A stretch of 64,000 nt of DNA from Flammeovirgaceae bacterium 311 (GTDB taxonomy: Bacteria > Bacteroidota > Bacteroidia > Cytophagales > Cyclobacteriaceae), in assembly GCA_000597885.1 (NCBI GenBank), contig CP004371.1:5658001-5722000 (forward strand), read 5' to 3'. Shown here one piece after another: positions 49,090 to 59,286 of the stretch. The translations under genes and the position numbers were made by a program. Every line of letters starts with the position of its first letter. Within the stretch, counting starts at the first letter, position 1. The notes beneath the pieces were generated by a model. The model saw nothing but the letters and a program-made list of their open reading frames with translations, had not been told where the DNA came from and did no database searches.

Positions 49090-49408
49090 CTGTGATAAAA
49101 TCACCCTGCCTTTTGCTGAATATATACAGGACTTTGAAGAACCGGAATTACAATACAGAAGCAGGCCATTGGTTGCAGTTTACATGAACATTTAATAAAC
49201 TCCTGTTCATAATTAGCTAACAGTACTGTTCTTTCTTTGCAGGCAGATGAAAGGTAAAGGATTACTGCTGCACCACATTGATCCCGGGGTGCAGATAATG
49301 CCTGTGCCGGCGTCTGAGCTTAAAAGCATTCATACTTGTTGGTTGGTTATAAATGGGGGAGGTTCTGCTTCCCTCTTTTATTTACGTTGCTATTAAACAT
49401 CTGTATTC
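49090..49408. other. Intergenic, 319 bp
   Basis: Between the esterase and GDPD genes. No gene or strong hairpin recognised. Confidence 0.4.
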
Positions 49409-50212
49409 ATGAATAAGAGAAGCTTTTTTTGTATAGTTATGTTAGTAAGTATCATGCTTATGTCTTCACCCATCTATCCCCAGGAAATAATTGCACATAG
49501 AGGAGCCTCCTACCAGGCTCCTGAAAATACCCTTGCTTCTGTTAAATTGGGCTATGAACAGGGAGCAGAGGCGGTGGAGATCGATATTCATCTATCGGCC
49601 GATGATCAGCTGATGGTGATCCACGACAAGGATACCCGCAGAACGACAGGGAGCCGTAATCTGACTATCAAAGACACGCCATCCGAAGAGCTCCGTAAGC
49701 TGGAGGTTGGCAGCTGGAAGAATCAGCAATACAGCGGAGAGAAAATACCCCTGCTGGAAGAAGTGCTGGCCCTGGTACCTGAAGACAAAAAGCTGGTGAT
49801 TGAAATTAAGGCAGGACCGGAGGCACTGCCCCACCTGCAGCATAAAATTGAACAGAGCGGCATTCAGGACAGGCTCATCCTCATCAGCTTTGATCAGGAC
49901 GCCATTGTGCAGGCAAAGCAGCTAATGCCCAACATACCTGCCTACTGGCTGCTGCACAATTACAAAGAGTATAGCCTGGAACAGGCAATACAGATTGCCA
50001 AAGAAAACAGGCTGAACGGGCTGGACGTGCACTACAAGCTGGTGAATGAAGCCTTTATGAGTAAAATGCAGGAGCACCAGCTGGAGGTGTACGTTTATAC
50101 CGTAAATAACCCTAAAGCAGCAAAAACACTTGCAGCCTATGGTGTAAAAGGCATTACCACCGACCGGCCCAAATGGCTGCGGGAGCAGATGAAAAGCGGA
50201 TCGCAGCAATAG
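49409..50212 (+). CDS. Glycerophosphodiester phosphodiesterase
   Basis: 267 residues. Signal peptide about 1-25 (FFCIVMLVSIMLMSSPIYPQ). GDPD core: IIAHRGASYQAPENTLAS with both catalytic His/Arg and Glu, then VEIDIHLSADDQLMVIHDKDTRRTTG (metal-binding Glu/Asp and second His), KLVIEIKAG, and GVKGITTDRPKW. Hydrolyses glycerophosphodiesters to glycerol-3-phosphate and an alcohol, periplasmic. Confidence 0.94.
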   Translation: MNKRSFFCIVMLVSIMLMSSPIYPQEIIAHRGASYQAPENTLASVKLGYEQGAEAVEIDIHLSADDQLMVIHDKDTRRTTGSRNLTIKDTPSEELRKLEVGSWKNQQYSGEKIPLLEEVLALVPEDKKLVIEIKAGPEALPHLQHKIEQSGIQDRLILISFDQDAIVQAKQLMPNIPAYWLLHNYKEYSLEQAIQIAKENRLNGLDVHYKLVNEAFMSKMQEHQLEVYVYTVNNPKAAKTLAAYGVKGITTDRPKWLREQMKSGSQQ

Positions 50213-50329
50213 TGCTGCAGCAAATCAAGGGGGTTTGCCGCTTATGTTTGATAGTTTTACAACATCTTCAATTATGTAATCAGCAGCAGCTTGTGTAAAT
50301 TAGGGTTTTGCTAAAATCCAATTCTCTAG

Positions 50330-51139
50330 ATGTCTGTCAACAATAAAAAGATCAACCTTTATGCGCTTTGCCTGCTGTTGCTGTGGGTGGGCCATGCACT
50401 GCCGCTGTACAGCCAGTCGGCTAAACCTTCTTATTATCAGCTAAAGATTTATCACCTGAACAGTAAGGAGCAGGAGGCTCGCCTGGATCAGTATCTGCAG
50501 CATGCTTATCTGCCTGCTTTGCACCGTGCCGGCATTAGCAAGGTAGGTGTATTTAAAGCAGTCGAAAATAAAAGTAGCAGTAAGGCTGATACGGTGCAGC
50601 GGGTATATGTGTTCATACCTTTTAGCAGGCCTGAAAGATTTCTTACAATAGAAGAAACACTGTTAAAAGACAAGCAGTATGCATCAGCTGCCAAAGATTA
50701 TACAGAGGCTGCTGCCGATAATGCCCCCTATACAGGCTATGAGTCCATTCTGATGGAGGCTTTTTCCGGTATGCCCGGCGTGGAAGTGCCTAAGCTGAAA
50801 TCAGGCAGGAGCGAAAGAATCTATGAGCTGCGTAATTACGAGGCAGCCACTGAAAAGCTGCACATGAACAAGGTTTCCATGTTCAACAATGGAGAGATAC
50901 AGATTTTTGACCGTCTGGGCTTTAATGCAGTATTTTACGGCCGGGTGTTAGCAGGTACAATTATGCCAAGCCTCATGTACATGACATCTTTTGAAAATAT
51001 GCAGGAGCGCGATGCTAAATGGAAAGCCTTTGGCGATGATCCGGCCTGGAAGAAATTGAGCGGTATGCAGGAGTACGAAGGCAATTTCAAACGGGCTGAC
51101 ATTTACCTGCTGCACGCAACTGAATATTCTGATATCTGA
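50330..51139 (+). CDS. NIPSNAP-family secreted protein
   Basis: 269 residues. Signal peptide about 1-30 (ALCLLLLWVGHALPLYSQS). Two ferredoxin-like halves: YYQLKIYHLNSKEQEARLDQY…YLPALHRAGI and IYELRNYEAATEKLHMNKVSMFN, ending MPSLMYMTSFENMQERDAKWKAF. NIPSNAP domains are dimeric alpha-beta barrels of unclear function. 118 bp after the GDPD gene, possibly same transcript. Confidence 0.88.
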   Translation: MSVNNKKINLYALCLLLLWVGHALPLYSQSAKPSYYQLKIYHLNSKEQEARLDQYLQHAYLPALHRAGISKVGVFKAVENKSSSKADTVQRVYVFIPFSRPERFLTIEETLLKDKQYASAAKDYTEAAADNAPYTGYESILMEAFSGMPGVEVPKLKSGRSERIYELRNYEAATEKLHMNKVSMFNNGEIQIFDRLGFNAVFYGRVLAGTIMPSLMYMTSFENMQERDAKWKAFGDDPAWKKLSGMQEYEGNFKRADIYLLHATEYSDI

Positions 51140-51235
51140 TAGTACACCCGGCTGTAGCCACAGGGCTAATTGATGAAGCTGCTAATTTTCTCGTGTTCCT
51201 GCTTAGACGGCAGTTTTACATAAACCTGGCCTGAT

Positions 51236-51268
51236 GAGCCCCGAACTCCATTGTGAGGTTCGGGGCTC
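51236..51268. terminator. Hairpin between convergent genes
   Basis: GAGCCCCGAACTC pairs with GAGGTTCGGGGCTC around CATTGT, GC-rich 13-bp stem with one bulge. No T-run, so a weak intrinsic terminator or a plain repeat. Confidence 0.6.
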
Positions 51269-51325
51269 GCCATGCCAAAGCTCAAAATCCCGGGGTCGGC
51301 AGAGGCTGTAACAGCAAATTTCAAA

Positions 51326-52870
51326 TTACTCCACCTCTGTTTCGTCCATTTTACTGTTGCTTACAAAGGCTACTTTTTTGCTGTCGGGCGACCAGGAGGG
51401 GGTATTAATGGTGCCCTGCCCACCATAGACATAAGCAATTACTTTTGGCGTTTCGCCGGCAGGCAATCCCTGCTTAAGGGGTAGCATGCGCAGGTACACA
51501 TGCTTGTAGAAAGGATGGTCTCCGGCTTCTACTTCTTCTTTCAGGAAAGACACAAATACCAGCCAGTTACCATCAGGAGAAACATGGGGAAACCAGTCGT
51601 GGAATTCACCATTGGTAACGGCCTCCTGTTCACTGCCATCGGCTTTCATGCACCAGATCTGCATGCTGCCGCTGCGGTTGGAGTTAAAGTAAATGTACCT
51701 GCCATCAGGAGTGTATTCGGAGCCATCGTCCAGGCCTTTTGCTGTAGTGAGACGCACCTCTTTACCACCTTTTGCAGGTATTTTGTAGATATCAAATTCG
51801 CCGTTGCGCTCGCCGGTAAAGATCAGGCTTTTACCATCGGGCGACCAGCCATGCAAATAGGATGGCCCCCTGGGGGTAACTTGAGTAGGTGTGCCGCCAC
51901 CCACCGGAACTGTGTAAATAATGGAGCCGCCCAAGGCCTCCACACCACTGCTAAGGCCCAGCATTTTGCCATCGAAGGAGAGCACGTGGTCATTATTATT
52001 GTTTTTTACTTCACCAGTGTTAAGCAGTTTTGGCGTACGGGTGGCCAGATCAAAGGTATACATCAGGCCATCGCTGTTGTAAATAAGGGTTTTGCCGTCG
52101 GGAGTCCAGTTGGGTGCCTGTATGGAATTGGGTACGCTGTAGATAATCTCCCGGTCGCCGGTAAACACATCGAGTATCTCCAGGTGGCTGCCTATATACT
52201 TCTGGTACTGCACCAGGCTGCTGGGGGCTGGTACCGATATGCGTACATCTTTGAAAATACCCCGTTCTGTAACATCCGGATTATGAGAATTTACAAACAA
52301 TCCTACATACACCTCATCTCCGAGGTCCAGGTTTGAGACCTCTTCGGTTACAAAGGGTTCTCCAAATTTAGCCACACGCATGGTGTAGGTATTTCCTTTT
52401 CGTTCCAGCTGTATTACATCTGCACCGCTTATTGCGGAGCGCTGTTCCCGGGTTTCGCCAGCCGGGGTTTCACGATATTGAAGCGAGGTAAGGCCATCGC
52501 CATGCACAACCGCGTTAACATGCGGGGAGTTGCCCTCCAGATTTTTGCGTACCATCCAGCCCACTTTACGATGCGGGTCAACGCCTTCTCCTACAAACCG
52601 GGCGCGGGTATAAAGAATAAAATCCCCTTTCATGCGCTTCCAGAGGTAGTGGAATTCATCGTGGTCGAACCAGATGTTATACCCTGATCCTGCAATCTCA
52701 TATTGCTGATTTTCCGGATTATAAGTAGCTGAACCGGGGTTCTGCACCTTGCCTACATCTGTGCTGCCACTAAAAATACCAACAGGCTTCTGCTGCGCCA
52801 AGGCAGAAATATGATATGCTGTGAGAAAGAACACAGCCAGCAGCAGTGTGAATAAACAGGTTGTTTTCAT
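51326..52870 (-). CDS. TolB-like PD40 beta-propeller protein with N-terminal lectin-like domain
   Basis: 514 residues. Signal peptide about 1-25. Residues 30-205 form a concanavalin-like region (FHYLWKRMKGDFILYTRARF, KVGWMVRKNLEG). From about 225 come WD40-like PD40 blades with the recurring WSPDGKSLIFTG, YTPDGRYIYFNSNRSG, VSPDGNWLVFVS and WSPDSKKVAFVS. Periplasmic, function unknown. Related proteins sit in sugar-utilisation loci. Convergent with the NIPSNAP gene. Confidence 0.88.
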   Translation of the reverse strand: MKTTCLFTLLLAVFFLTAYHISALAQQKPVGIFSGSTDVGKVQNPGSATYNPENQQYEIAGSGYNIWFDHDEFHYLWKRMKGDFILYTRARFVGEGVDPHRKVGWMVRKNLEGNSPHVNAVVHGDGLTSLQYRETPAGETREQRSAISGADVIQLERKGNTYTMRVAKFGEPFVTEEVSNLDLGDEVYVGLFVNSHNPDVTERGIFKDVRISVPAPSSLVQYQKYIGSHLEILDVFTGDREIIYSVPNSIQAPNWTPDGKTLIYNSDGLMYTFDLATRTPKLLNTGEVKNNNNDHVLSFDGKMLGLSSGVEALGGSIIYTVPVGGGTPTQVTPRGPSYLHGWSPDGKSLIFTGERNGEFDIYKIPAKGGKEVRLTTAKGLDDGSEYTPDGRYIYFNSNRSGSMQIWCMKADGSEQEAVTNGEFHDWFPHVSPDGNWLVFVSFLKEEVEAGDHPFYKHVYLRMLPLKQGLPAGETPKVIAYVYGGQGTINTPSWSPDSKKVAFVSNSKMDETEVE

Positions 52871-53069
52871 AATACAGCGCTTAAAAAAGCTTGGTTTTTA
52901 TTTTAGATGTTGTAAACCAGGCACCCTTATCATCATGAGGTAGGGGGGGCTGCAGTGCATTGAAGTTAGTTTGCGCCTGGCCTGCAGACATTTAAGGGTA
53001 TATCTTATGTGGAATAGGAGGGGCTGATGAACAGTCGAATCAGAAACTAGAGCCAGAGCCTGGACAGGC

Positions 53070-53468
53070 CTAAGCTACAAAGTATTTTTCAGTAATCTGG
53101 TTGAGCAGCGATTCAGTAATAGGTTTGCTTAAATAATCATTGACAAAGCTATGGCGCATTACTTCTTCACGATCTTTCTGACGTATAGAGCTGGTCATCA
53201 CCACCAGGACCGTGTTTTTTAATTTATCAGCGAAGTGCTGGCCGTATTCTTCTAAAAATCCAAAGCCATCCATTACAGGCATCTTCAGATCCAGTACAAT
53301 AAGGTCGGGAAAAACTTCACAGCGCTGCAGGTACTCCAGTCCTTTCTGCCCGTCATTCTCAATATGAAAATGCTCAACCTTACCGCTTTGCTTAACTAAT
53401 TCAGGAAAAACAAATGAGTAGATAACGTCATCATCGATCAGAAGCAAATTCTTGATCATAGCCTTCAA
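53070..53468 (-). CDS. Stand-alone CheY-like receiver protein
   Basis: 132 residues. IDDDVIYSF acidic pocket, Asp in LIVLDLKMPVMDG near 61, Thr-Ser in VVMTSS, Lys in YLSKPIT. Divergent from the CheB-CheR-kinase gene (102 bp between starts), which is its likely partner. Confidence 0.92.
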   Translation of the reverse strand: MKAMIKNLLLIDDDVIYSFVFPELVKQSGKVEHFHIENDGQKGLEYLQRCEVFPDLIVLDLKMPVMDGFGFLEEYGQHFADKLKNTVLVVMTSSIRQKDREEVMRHSFVNDYLSKPITESLLNQITEKYFVA

Positions 53469-53570
53469 ATGTAAAAAAGAATTGAGTTTTAGTTAATGGT
53501 TAATAAGCACAGGAAAAGTAAAGGATTTAAAGATTAAAAGCCTATTAATTTCTATTACCTTTAACGAACA

Positions 53571-56500
53571 ATGCCAGAAGATTTTTATGTGGTTGGAATT
53601 GGCGCATCAGCCGGAGGGTTGGAAGCGTTTGAATCCTTTATTGCTCACCTGCCAGTTGATCCTCAGCTGGCGCTGATTTTGATACGACATCTTGCCCCGC
53701 AGCATAAGAGCCTGTCTGATAAATTACTCCAAAAACATACCGCATATCCTATTTATGCTATTGAAGATGGAATGGTGATTGCCCCTGGTAATTTATATGT
53801 GCTGACAAAGAGCCATAAACTTGAATTACGTAATAATCAGTTTCAGGTTACAAAGACAAATGGGAAAAAGCGAAAACTTTATCCCATCGATTATTTTTTT
53901 GGTTCTCTTGCAGAATCCTATGGTCCAAGGGCAATTGCCGTACTGCTTTCCGGTGCTGGAACCGACGGCTCTTTTGGCATAGAGGCCATCACAAATAAGG
54001 GAGGACAGGTGTTGGTGCAGTCTCCCGAAGAGGCCGAGGTTGATGGTATGCCCAGTGCTGCCCTGGCAAGTGGGTTTGCTACCTTTACTGCGCCGGTGGC
54101 TGTGCTGGGAAAATGGATTCTGGACTGGGTGCATCGGCATGATGATAAAATTCAAGAACAAAAGCAGCTTACTGCGCAGCCACAGCGGCCCCACGAGCTG
54201 GAGGGCATTATTCAGTTTATAAGTGCCAATTCCGAGCTCAATCTGAAAGAATATAAACCGAATACGCTGTACAGGAGGATTGGCAAACGCATGGGAGAGT
54301 TGCAGATGGTGCAACCCGCACTTTACCTGGAGCTGCTGCAGAAAAGACCTGAAGAAGTGCAGCGCCTGAAGCAGAGCTTACTGATCGGGTTCACAGATTT
54401 TTTTCGGGATGCAGAAGTATTTGAAGCAGTAACCAAAGAAGTAATTCCTTATTTATTAAAAAACCAGACTGAGGCAGATCCACTCAGGGTCTGGTGCGCC
54501 GGCTGCTCTACCGGAGAAGAAGCCTATACCCTGGCCATTCTGCTGAATGAATTTTTTGAAGGGAAGGGCATGGAAGGCTCCTTTACCATATTTGCTTCTG
54601 ATATTAACGAGGATTCACTCAAAACAGCAACAGAGGGAAAGTACCAGGCCCTGCCCGGGTATTTAACACCAGAGCAGGCCGGTAAATATTTTTATGAGCA
54701 GGGCGGATGGTTTTATGTGCGGAGGGAAATACGTAAGAAGCTGGTATTTGCCCGGCATAACCTGCTGAAGAATCCGCCTTTTATCAATATTGACCTGGTC
54801 ACCTGCCGCAATGTGCTCATTTACCTGAATACAGCAGCTCAGAAAAAGCTGTTCATGAAATTCCACTTTGCCCTTAAACCGGGAGGTGTAATGATATTGG
54901 GTTCGAACGAGTCTAACGGGGCTTATAAAAAATTATTCCGCCCCCTGAATAAGAAGTGGAAGATCTATATCAATAATGTGAAGCAGGAGAAGTTTAGTTA
55001 TATTTCAGGATATCTCGATTATTCTACTTCCTCAACCTCTGTCGTGTCTATGAAAAGAAAAAGCCAGGCAGATAATACTGCTCAGAAACTGGAATATTAT
55101 GAACAGGTGCTGCTGGATCATATTCCACCTTCTATATTTCTGAATGCGGACCAGGAGGTGGTGTACACGCAGGGAAAAGTGGATGATTACATCAAGTTCA
55201 GGGGAAAACAGCCCAGCCTGCAGGTGCTTGATCTGCTGGACGATACCCTGAAAGTGATCTTCAGAAGTGGAATGCGCAAGCTGGAGAAAGATGGCGGAGA
55301 AGCTTTCTATTCGGATATTGTATATGCCAGCAAAGATGAACAACGCCTGCTTAGCCTCCGGTTTCAGAAAATTAAGGACACTGACACTGATCATCCGCTT
55401 ATGCTGGTGCAGTTTTTTCCGCAGCCACCGGCCTCCAGGGTTACGATGGCAAAAGCTGCTGCCGCAGCTGAAGACAATAGTAAAAAAACCGATGCAGGCA
55501 ATGCACTTGATGAACTGGAAAGAGAGCTGAACTTTGCCAGGCTTGAGCTGCAGCAAACTTCTGAGGAACTGGAGCTTACAAACGAAAAACTGCAAACAGC
55601 AAACGAAGAACTGCTCTCTGCAAACGAAGAGCTGCAGAGCATGAATGAAGAGCTGCAGTCGGCAAACGAGGAGCTTTCTACCCTGAACAGCGAGCTGAAC
55701 GAAAGCCTGCTGAACCTGCATGAAACGCATAACGACTTAAGCAACCTGATCAATGCGGCCGAGATTGGCGTAATTTTTCTGGATGAACAGCTGCGGATCC
55801 GTAAGTTTACGCCGCTAACCAAAGCTTTGTTCAACATACAGGAGGCCGATAGTGGCCGTTACCTGAAGGACTTTACCAATAATTTTAACTATTCGGCTTT
55901 TGAGCAGGATGCCCATAAGGTGCTGGAACTGCTGAGCCCACTGGAAAAAGAAGTGCTTGACCTGCAGAGCGGCACTACCTACCTGATGCGTATTCTGCCC
56001 TACAAAACCCAGGAGAATAAAGTAGGAGGGGTTGTGCTGCTGCTGGTAGATATTAGCGGTCTTAAGCATATTCAGGATCAGATTTTACGCCTGAACGATG
56101 AGCTGAAGGATAAAGCCGGAGAGCTGGAAAGAGCCGAAAGTAGCTGGCGTTCTCTGATGACACACCTGCCCGACGTGGTGGCTCGTTATGACCGCAATTT
56201 AAACCTGATGTATATCAGCGATGCTTTTTTCAGAGATACAGGCCAGTCGGCCGATTACTGGGTGGGGAAACATGCAGAAGATATTGCTATAGAAGCTACC
56301 CGGGATAAAAACTGGATAGAGAACATGCTAAGGGTGCTGCGTACGGGAGAAAAGGTAACTTATACTACCGAATCGGCCGGTGATGGAGAAAAGCAATACT
56401 ACCACGTAGTGCTGGCCCCGGAGCTTGACAAGTGGGGCGAAAAGGTGCAAAACGTACTGGTAATTTCCAGGAACATCACTGAACTGATCAAATATGAACA

Positions 56501-57224
56501 GCAGTTACAGGAAAAGATAGCAGAACTGGAACATCAAGAAGGCGAGCTTATCCGCATTAATCAGTACCTCGATACTTTTGTGTACACCGCCGCCCATGAC
56601 CTGCGCAGCCCGGTAGCCAACCTGAAGTTGCTGCTTAGCCTTTTTGAAAAAACTGCTAATAAAGAACGAACCATGCAGGAGCTGCACCGATCGGTAAGCA
56701 AGCTTGACCATACCCTGATTGGGCTGGTAGAGGTGATTGAAGCCCAGCACAGCAGTAATACGGTTGCCAGGGAGCTATATTTTGAAGAGGTCTGGAAAAG
56801 GATCTGTTCTGATTTCAGGAGCCAGATAGAAGAAGTTGATGCACAGGTAATTGTTGATTTCAGCCAGCAGCCACAGATATACTATGTGGAGGCTTTTCTG
56901 GAAAGTATATTCCGGAATATGCTTAGCAACGCCCTGAAATACCGCGATCCGGAACGAAAGCTAAAACTGGCGTTAACCACAGAGCAGGTGCAGGGTATCA
57001 TATTGCTCAAAGTGAAAGACAATGGTAGTGGTATGGATCTGAAGCGGCTGGGTAATGACCTTTTTAAGCCCTTCAGCCGGCTAACCAAAGAAGGTGAAGG
57101 AAAAGGGATAGGCCTCCACATTGTAAAAAACATGATTGAAAAAAATGGAGGGCGCATTGAGGTTGACAGCATCCCCGATTTTGGCACTTCCTTTTATTGT
57201 TATTTACAGGAGTACACCTATTGA
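53571..57224 (+). CDS. CheB-CheR-PAS-histidine kinase fusion
   Basis: 1217 residues. CheB-type methylesterase 5-190 with Ser13 (GASAGG), His40 (LIRHLAP) and Asp132 (GAGTDGS). CheR methyltransferase about 205-475 (VWCAGCSTGEEAYTLA, VTCRNVLIYL). A long heptad-repeat coil 640-715 (NEELLSANEELQSMNEELQS). PAS about 725-840, a second PAS about 860-975, then HisKA with the His near 1007 (AAHDLRSPVANLKLL) and HATPase (NALKYRD, DNGSGMD, GKGIGLHIVKNMI). No chemoreceptor or CheA is nearby. In such fusions the CheB/CheR parts probably modify or sense an unknown partner and regulate the kinase. Confidence 0.95.
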   Translation: MPEDFYVVGIGASAGGLEAFESFIAHLPVDPQLALILIRHLAPQHKSLSDKLLQKHTAYPIYAIEDGMVIAPGNLYVLTKSHKLELRNNQFQVTKTNGKKRKLYPIDYFFGSLAESYGPRAIAVLLSGAGTDGSFGIEAITNKGGQVLVQSPEEAEVDGMPSAALASGFATFTAPVAVLGKWILDWVHRHDDKIQEQKQLTAQPQRPHELEGIIQFISANSELNLKEYKPNTLYRRIGKRMGELQMVQPALYLELLQKRPEEVQRLKQSLLIGFTDFFRDAEVFEAVTKEVIPYLLKNQTEADPLRVWCAGCSTGEEAYTLAILLNEFFEGKGMEGSFTIFASDINEDSLKTATEGKYQALPGYLTPEQAGKYFYEQGGWFYVRREIRKKLVFARHNLLKNPPFINIDLVTCRNVLIYLNTAAQKKLFMKFHFALKPGGVMILGSNESNGAYKKLFRPLNKKWKIYINNVKQEKFSYISGYLDYSTSSTSVVSMKRKSQADNTAQKLEYYEQVLLDHIPPSIFLNADQEVVYTQGKVDDYIKFRGKQPSLQVLDLLDDTLKVIFRSGMRKLEKDGGEAFYSDIVYASKDEQRLLSLRFQKIKDTDTDHPLMLVQFFPQPPASRVTMAKAAAAAEDNSKKTDAGNALDELERELNFARLELQQTSEELELTNEKLQTANEELLSANEELQSMNEELQSANEELSTLNSELNESLLNLHETHNDLSNLINAAEIGVIFLDEQLRIRKFTPLTKALFNIQEADSGRYLKDFTNNFNYSAFEQDAHKVLELLSPLEKEVLDLQSGTTYLMRILPYKTQENKVGGVVLLLVDISGLKHIQDQILRLNDELKDKAGELERAESSWRSLMTHLPDVVARYDRNLNLMYISDAFFRDTGQSADYWVGKHAEDIAIEATRDKNWIENMLRVLRTGEKVTYTTESAGDGEKQYYHVVLAPELDKWGEKVQNVLVISRNITELIKYEQQLQEKIAELEHQEGELIRINQYLDTFVYTAAHDLRSPVANLKLLLSLFEKTANKERTMQELHRSVSKLDHTLIGLVEVIEAQHSSNTVARELYFEEVWKRICSDFRSQIEEVDAQVIVDFSQQPQIYYVEAFLESIFRNMLSNALKYRDPERKLKLALTTEQVQGIILLKVKDNGSGMDLKRLGNDLFKPFSRLTKEGEGKGIGLHIVKNMIEKNGGRIEVDSIPDFGTSFYCYLQEYTY

Positions 57225-57236
57225 TATTTTCAAACA

Positions 57237-57704
57237 TCAAGGAGCAGACTGTGGATTGGATGTTCCCGTCGGGAAATTCTTATTATAGTTGAGCCAGTAA
57301 GTTCCTATTTCATTAACAGCCTGATGAAATTTAACGGAATCTACCGGTTTGATGATAAAACTATTGGCACCGAGCGTATAACACTCCTGTATAAGGGGAT
57401 CATCTGCCGAAACGGTGAGTATCACAACAGGAATGTGCCTGGTACGTTCTTCGGAGCGTAGTTGCTTTAGCACTTTGGTGCCGTGCACTTTAGGTAAATC
57501 AAGATCGAGCAGCACTACCTCAGGATTAGAGAAATTTTGCCGGTGCTGGTATTTGCCTCTGGCCAGTAAAAAATCCAGTGCTTCCTTTCCATCGCTAAGA
57601 TGAAGTAAGCATTCATCCAGATTATTTACTTTTAAAGCTCTCCTTGTTAAATCTGCGTCGTAAGAGTAATCCTCTACCAATAATATTTTCACATCCTGCT
57701 TCAT
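57237..57704 (-). CDS. Stand-alone receiver (Rcp1-like response regulator)
   Basis: 155 residues from the ATG at 57704 (MKQDVKILLVEDYSYDAD). The upstream ATG at 57728 adds 8 residues before the domain. Asp in VVLLDLDLPKVHG near 62, Thr-Val in VILTVS, Lys in FIIKPVD. The extended loop (ARGKYQHRQNFSNPE) places it with phytochrome-type Rcp1 receivers. Convergent with the fusion kinase (12 bp between stops) and divergent from the CHASE3 kinase. Confidence 0.92.
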   Translation of the reverse strand: MKQDVKILLVEDYSYDADLTRRALKVNNLDECLLHLSDGKEALDFLLARGKYQHRQNFSNPEVVLLDLDLPKVHGTKVLKQLRSEERTRHIPVVILTVSADDPLIQECYTLGANSFIIKPVDSVKFHQAVNEIGTYWLNYNKNFPTGTSNPQSAP

Positions 57705-57779
57705 AATTCCGTATTTTACCTTCCCCAATCTTTAAGTATATGTGTTCAAAGCAAGGAATGTTTCAATAAGCATTATTTA

Positions 57780-59282
57780 ATGAAGGAAACTAAAGTATTC
57801 TTAGTACCCAAAGTTATTGGTGTATTTGCTTTTGGGCTGTTTGTGGTGGCGCTGGTGCATATACTTGATTACAGGACTACGGAAGAGCTCATCCGCGCCT
57901 TTAGAGGAGCAGAAAACATGCAGGAGGTGCTCCTGAAGCTAAAAGACACTGAATCGCTTCTCAAGGATGTTCAGCGCTCGCACAGAGGGTATGTGATATC
58001 GGGCGAAGAAGATTTTCTGGCCCCTTTTCACAGGGCTGAAAAAGAACTGCCCCGGCTGTTGGAAATACTGGAGCCTCATTTTGATAACCATCCCGGGCAG
58101 CAGGCAGATTTAACAATGCTTAAGAAGCTTACGGCACGGAAAATAGCATATGTGAGATCTTCCATTGCTTTGATGAAGCAGGGCAGGCGGGAAGAAGCCA
58201 TGAACGAGGTGGGTATGGGAAAGGAAAAATTTGACCATCTGAACCTGGTGCTGAACCGCTTACAGCGCAAGGAGGAAGCACATTTACAGGAAAACAGGAA
58301 GGAGGCAGAATACAGCGCTGCTAAAAACAGAACTGTGGTGCTGGTGGCCGCTACTGCCAGTATACTGCTGCTGTTGCTGGCTCTGAGACGTATTACCGCC
58401 GATGTAAACAGGATGCAGCTGCTGCAAACCCAGCTGGAAGAGGCCAATTATGAACTGGGTTCCTTCAATGAAGAGCTGCTCGCCACCAACCATACTCTCA
58501 ACGAAAATGAAATAAGACTGATGGAGGCACAGCAACAGCTTAAGCTCCGGGAACAAAAACTTCAGGAAGCCAATCTGAATATGGGTAAATCTCACCAGGA
58601 TCTGGAGAAAGCTAATGCAGAGTTAAGTACTTTCTCTTACTCTATTTCTCATGATCTGCGGGCGCCCCTGCGGGCAATCAGCGGCTACAGCACCATTCTG
58701 ATAGAAGAGTTTGCCAGTAGCCTGGGAGAGGAAGAGAAGAGGCTGATCGATATTATCAGGATCAACGCAAATAGAATGGGTACGCTGATACATGATCTGC
58801 TGGAATTTGCTAAATTTGGTAAGAAGGCTATTCATAAGCGTTCTTTTGATATGCACTACCTGGTGCTGCAGGTATTGGCTGATAAGTCCCTGAAAAAAGA
58901 GGCAGAAGTTGAAGTAGAACCAATGGAGGCTGCCTGGGGCGATGCTGTTTTACTGCGTCAGGTATGGGAAAATCTGATCAGCAATGCCATTAAGTTTTCA
59001 GGCAGGCAGGAAACTCCCCGCATCAGGATCAGCTATAACAGGAATGGGGCAAAGCAGGTTTTTTGTATTAATGATAATGGTATAGGCTTTGATCCTGCCT
59101 ACAGCCAGGAGCTGTTTCAGGTTTTTAAGCGACTGCACACAGATGCTGCTTTCGAAGGTACCGGTGCTGGTTTAGCCATTGCCAGGCGAATTGTTGAGGC
59201 ACATGCTGGTGAAATATGGGCATCGGCCCAGCCTGGTGAGGGTGCTACTTTTTGTTTTTCATTACCCCTGGAGGAGGAGTAA
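57780..59282 (+). CDS. CHASE3-domain histidine kinase
   Basis: 500 residues. TM1 about 10-27, periplasmic CHASE3 region about 30-180 (LLKDVQRSHRGYVISGEEDFL is diagnostic), TM2 about 183-202, coiled linker 210-275, HisKA with the His near 290 (YSISHDLRAPLRAISGYS), HATPase (NLISNAIKFSG, DNGIGFDPAY, GTGAGLAIARRIVEAHAG). The receiver gene starts 4 bp after its stop and is the evident partner. Confidence 0.95.
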   Translation: MKETKVFLVPKVIGVFAFGLFVVALVHILDYRTTEELIRAFRGAENMQEVLLKLKDTESLLKDVQRSHRGYVISGEEDFLAPFHRAEKELPRLLEILEPHFDNHPGQQADLTMLKKLTARKIAYVRSSIALMKQGRREEAMNEVGMGKEKFDHLNLVLNRLQRKEEAHLQENRKEAEYSAAKNRTVVLVAATASILLLLLALRRITADVNRMQLLQTQLEEANYELGSFNEELLATNHTLNENEIRLMEAQQQLKLREQKLQEANLNMGKSHQDLEKANAELSTFSYSISHDLRAPLRAISGYSTILIEEFASSLGEEEKRLIDIIRINANRMGTLIHDLLEFAKFGKKAIHKRSFDMHYLVLQVLADKSLKKEAEVEVEPMEAAWGDAVLLRQVWENLISNAIKFSGRQETPRIRISYNRNGAKQVFCINDNGIGFDPAYSQELFQVFKRLHTDAAFEGTGAGLAIARRIVEAHAGEIWASAQPGEGATFCFSLPLEEE

Positions 59283-59286
59283 GCCG

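Noticed and set aside
59179-59286. Longer start for the receiver at 59287
   Set aside because: The extension lies inside the CHASE3 kinase's ATPase domain in another frame and has no receiver-like residues.
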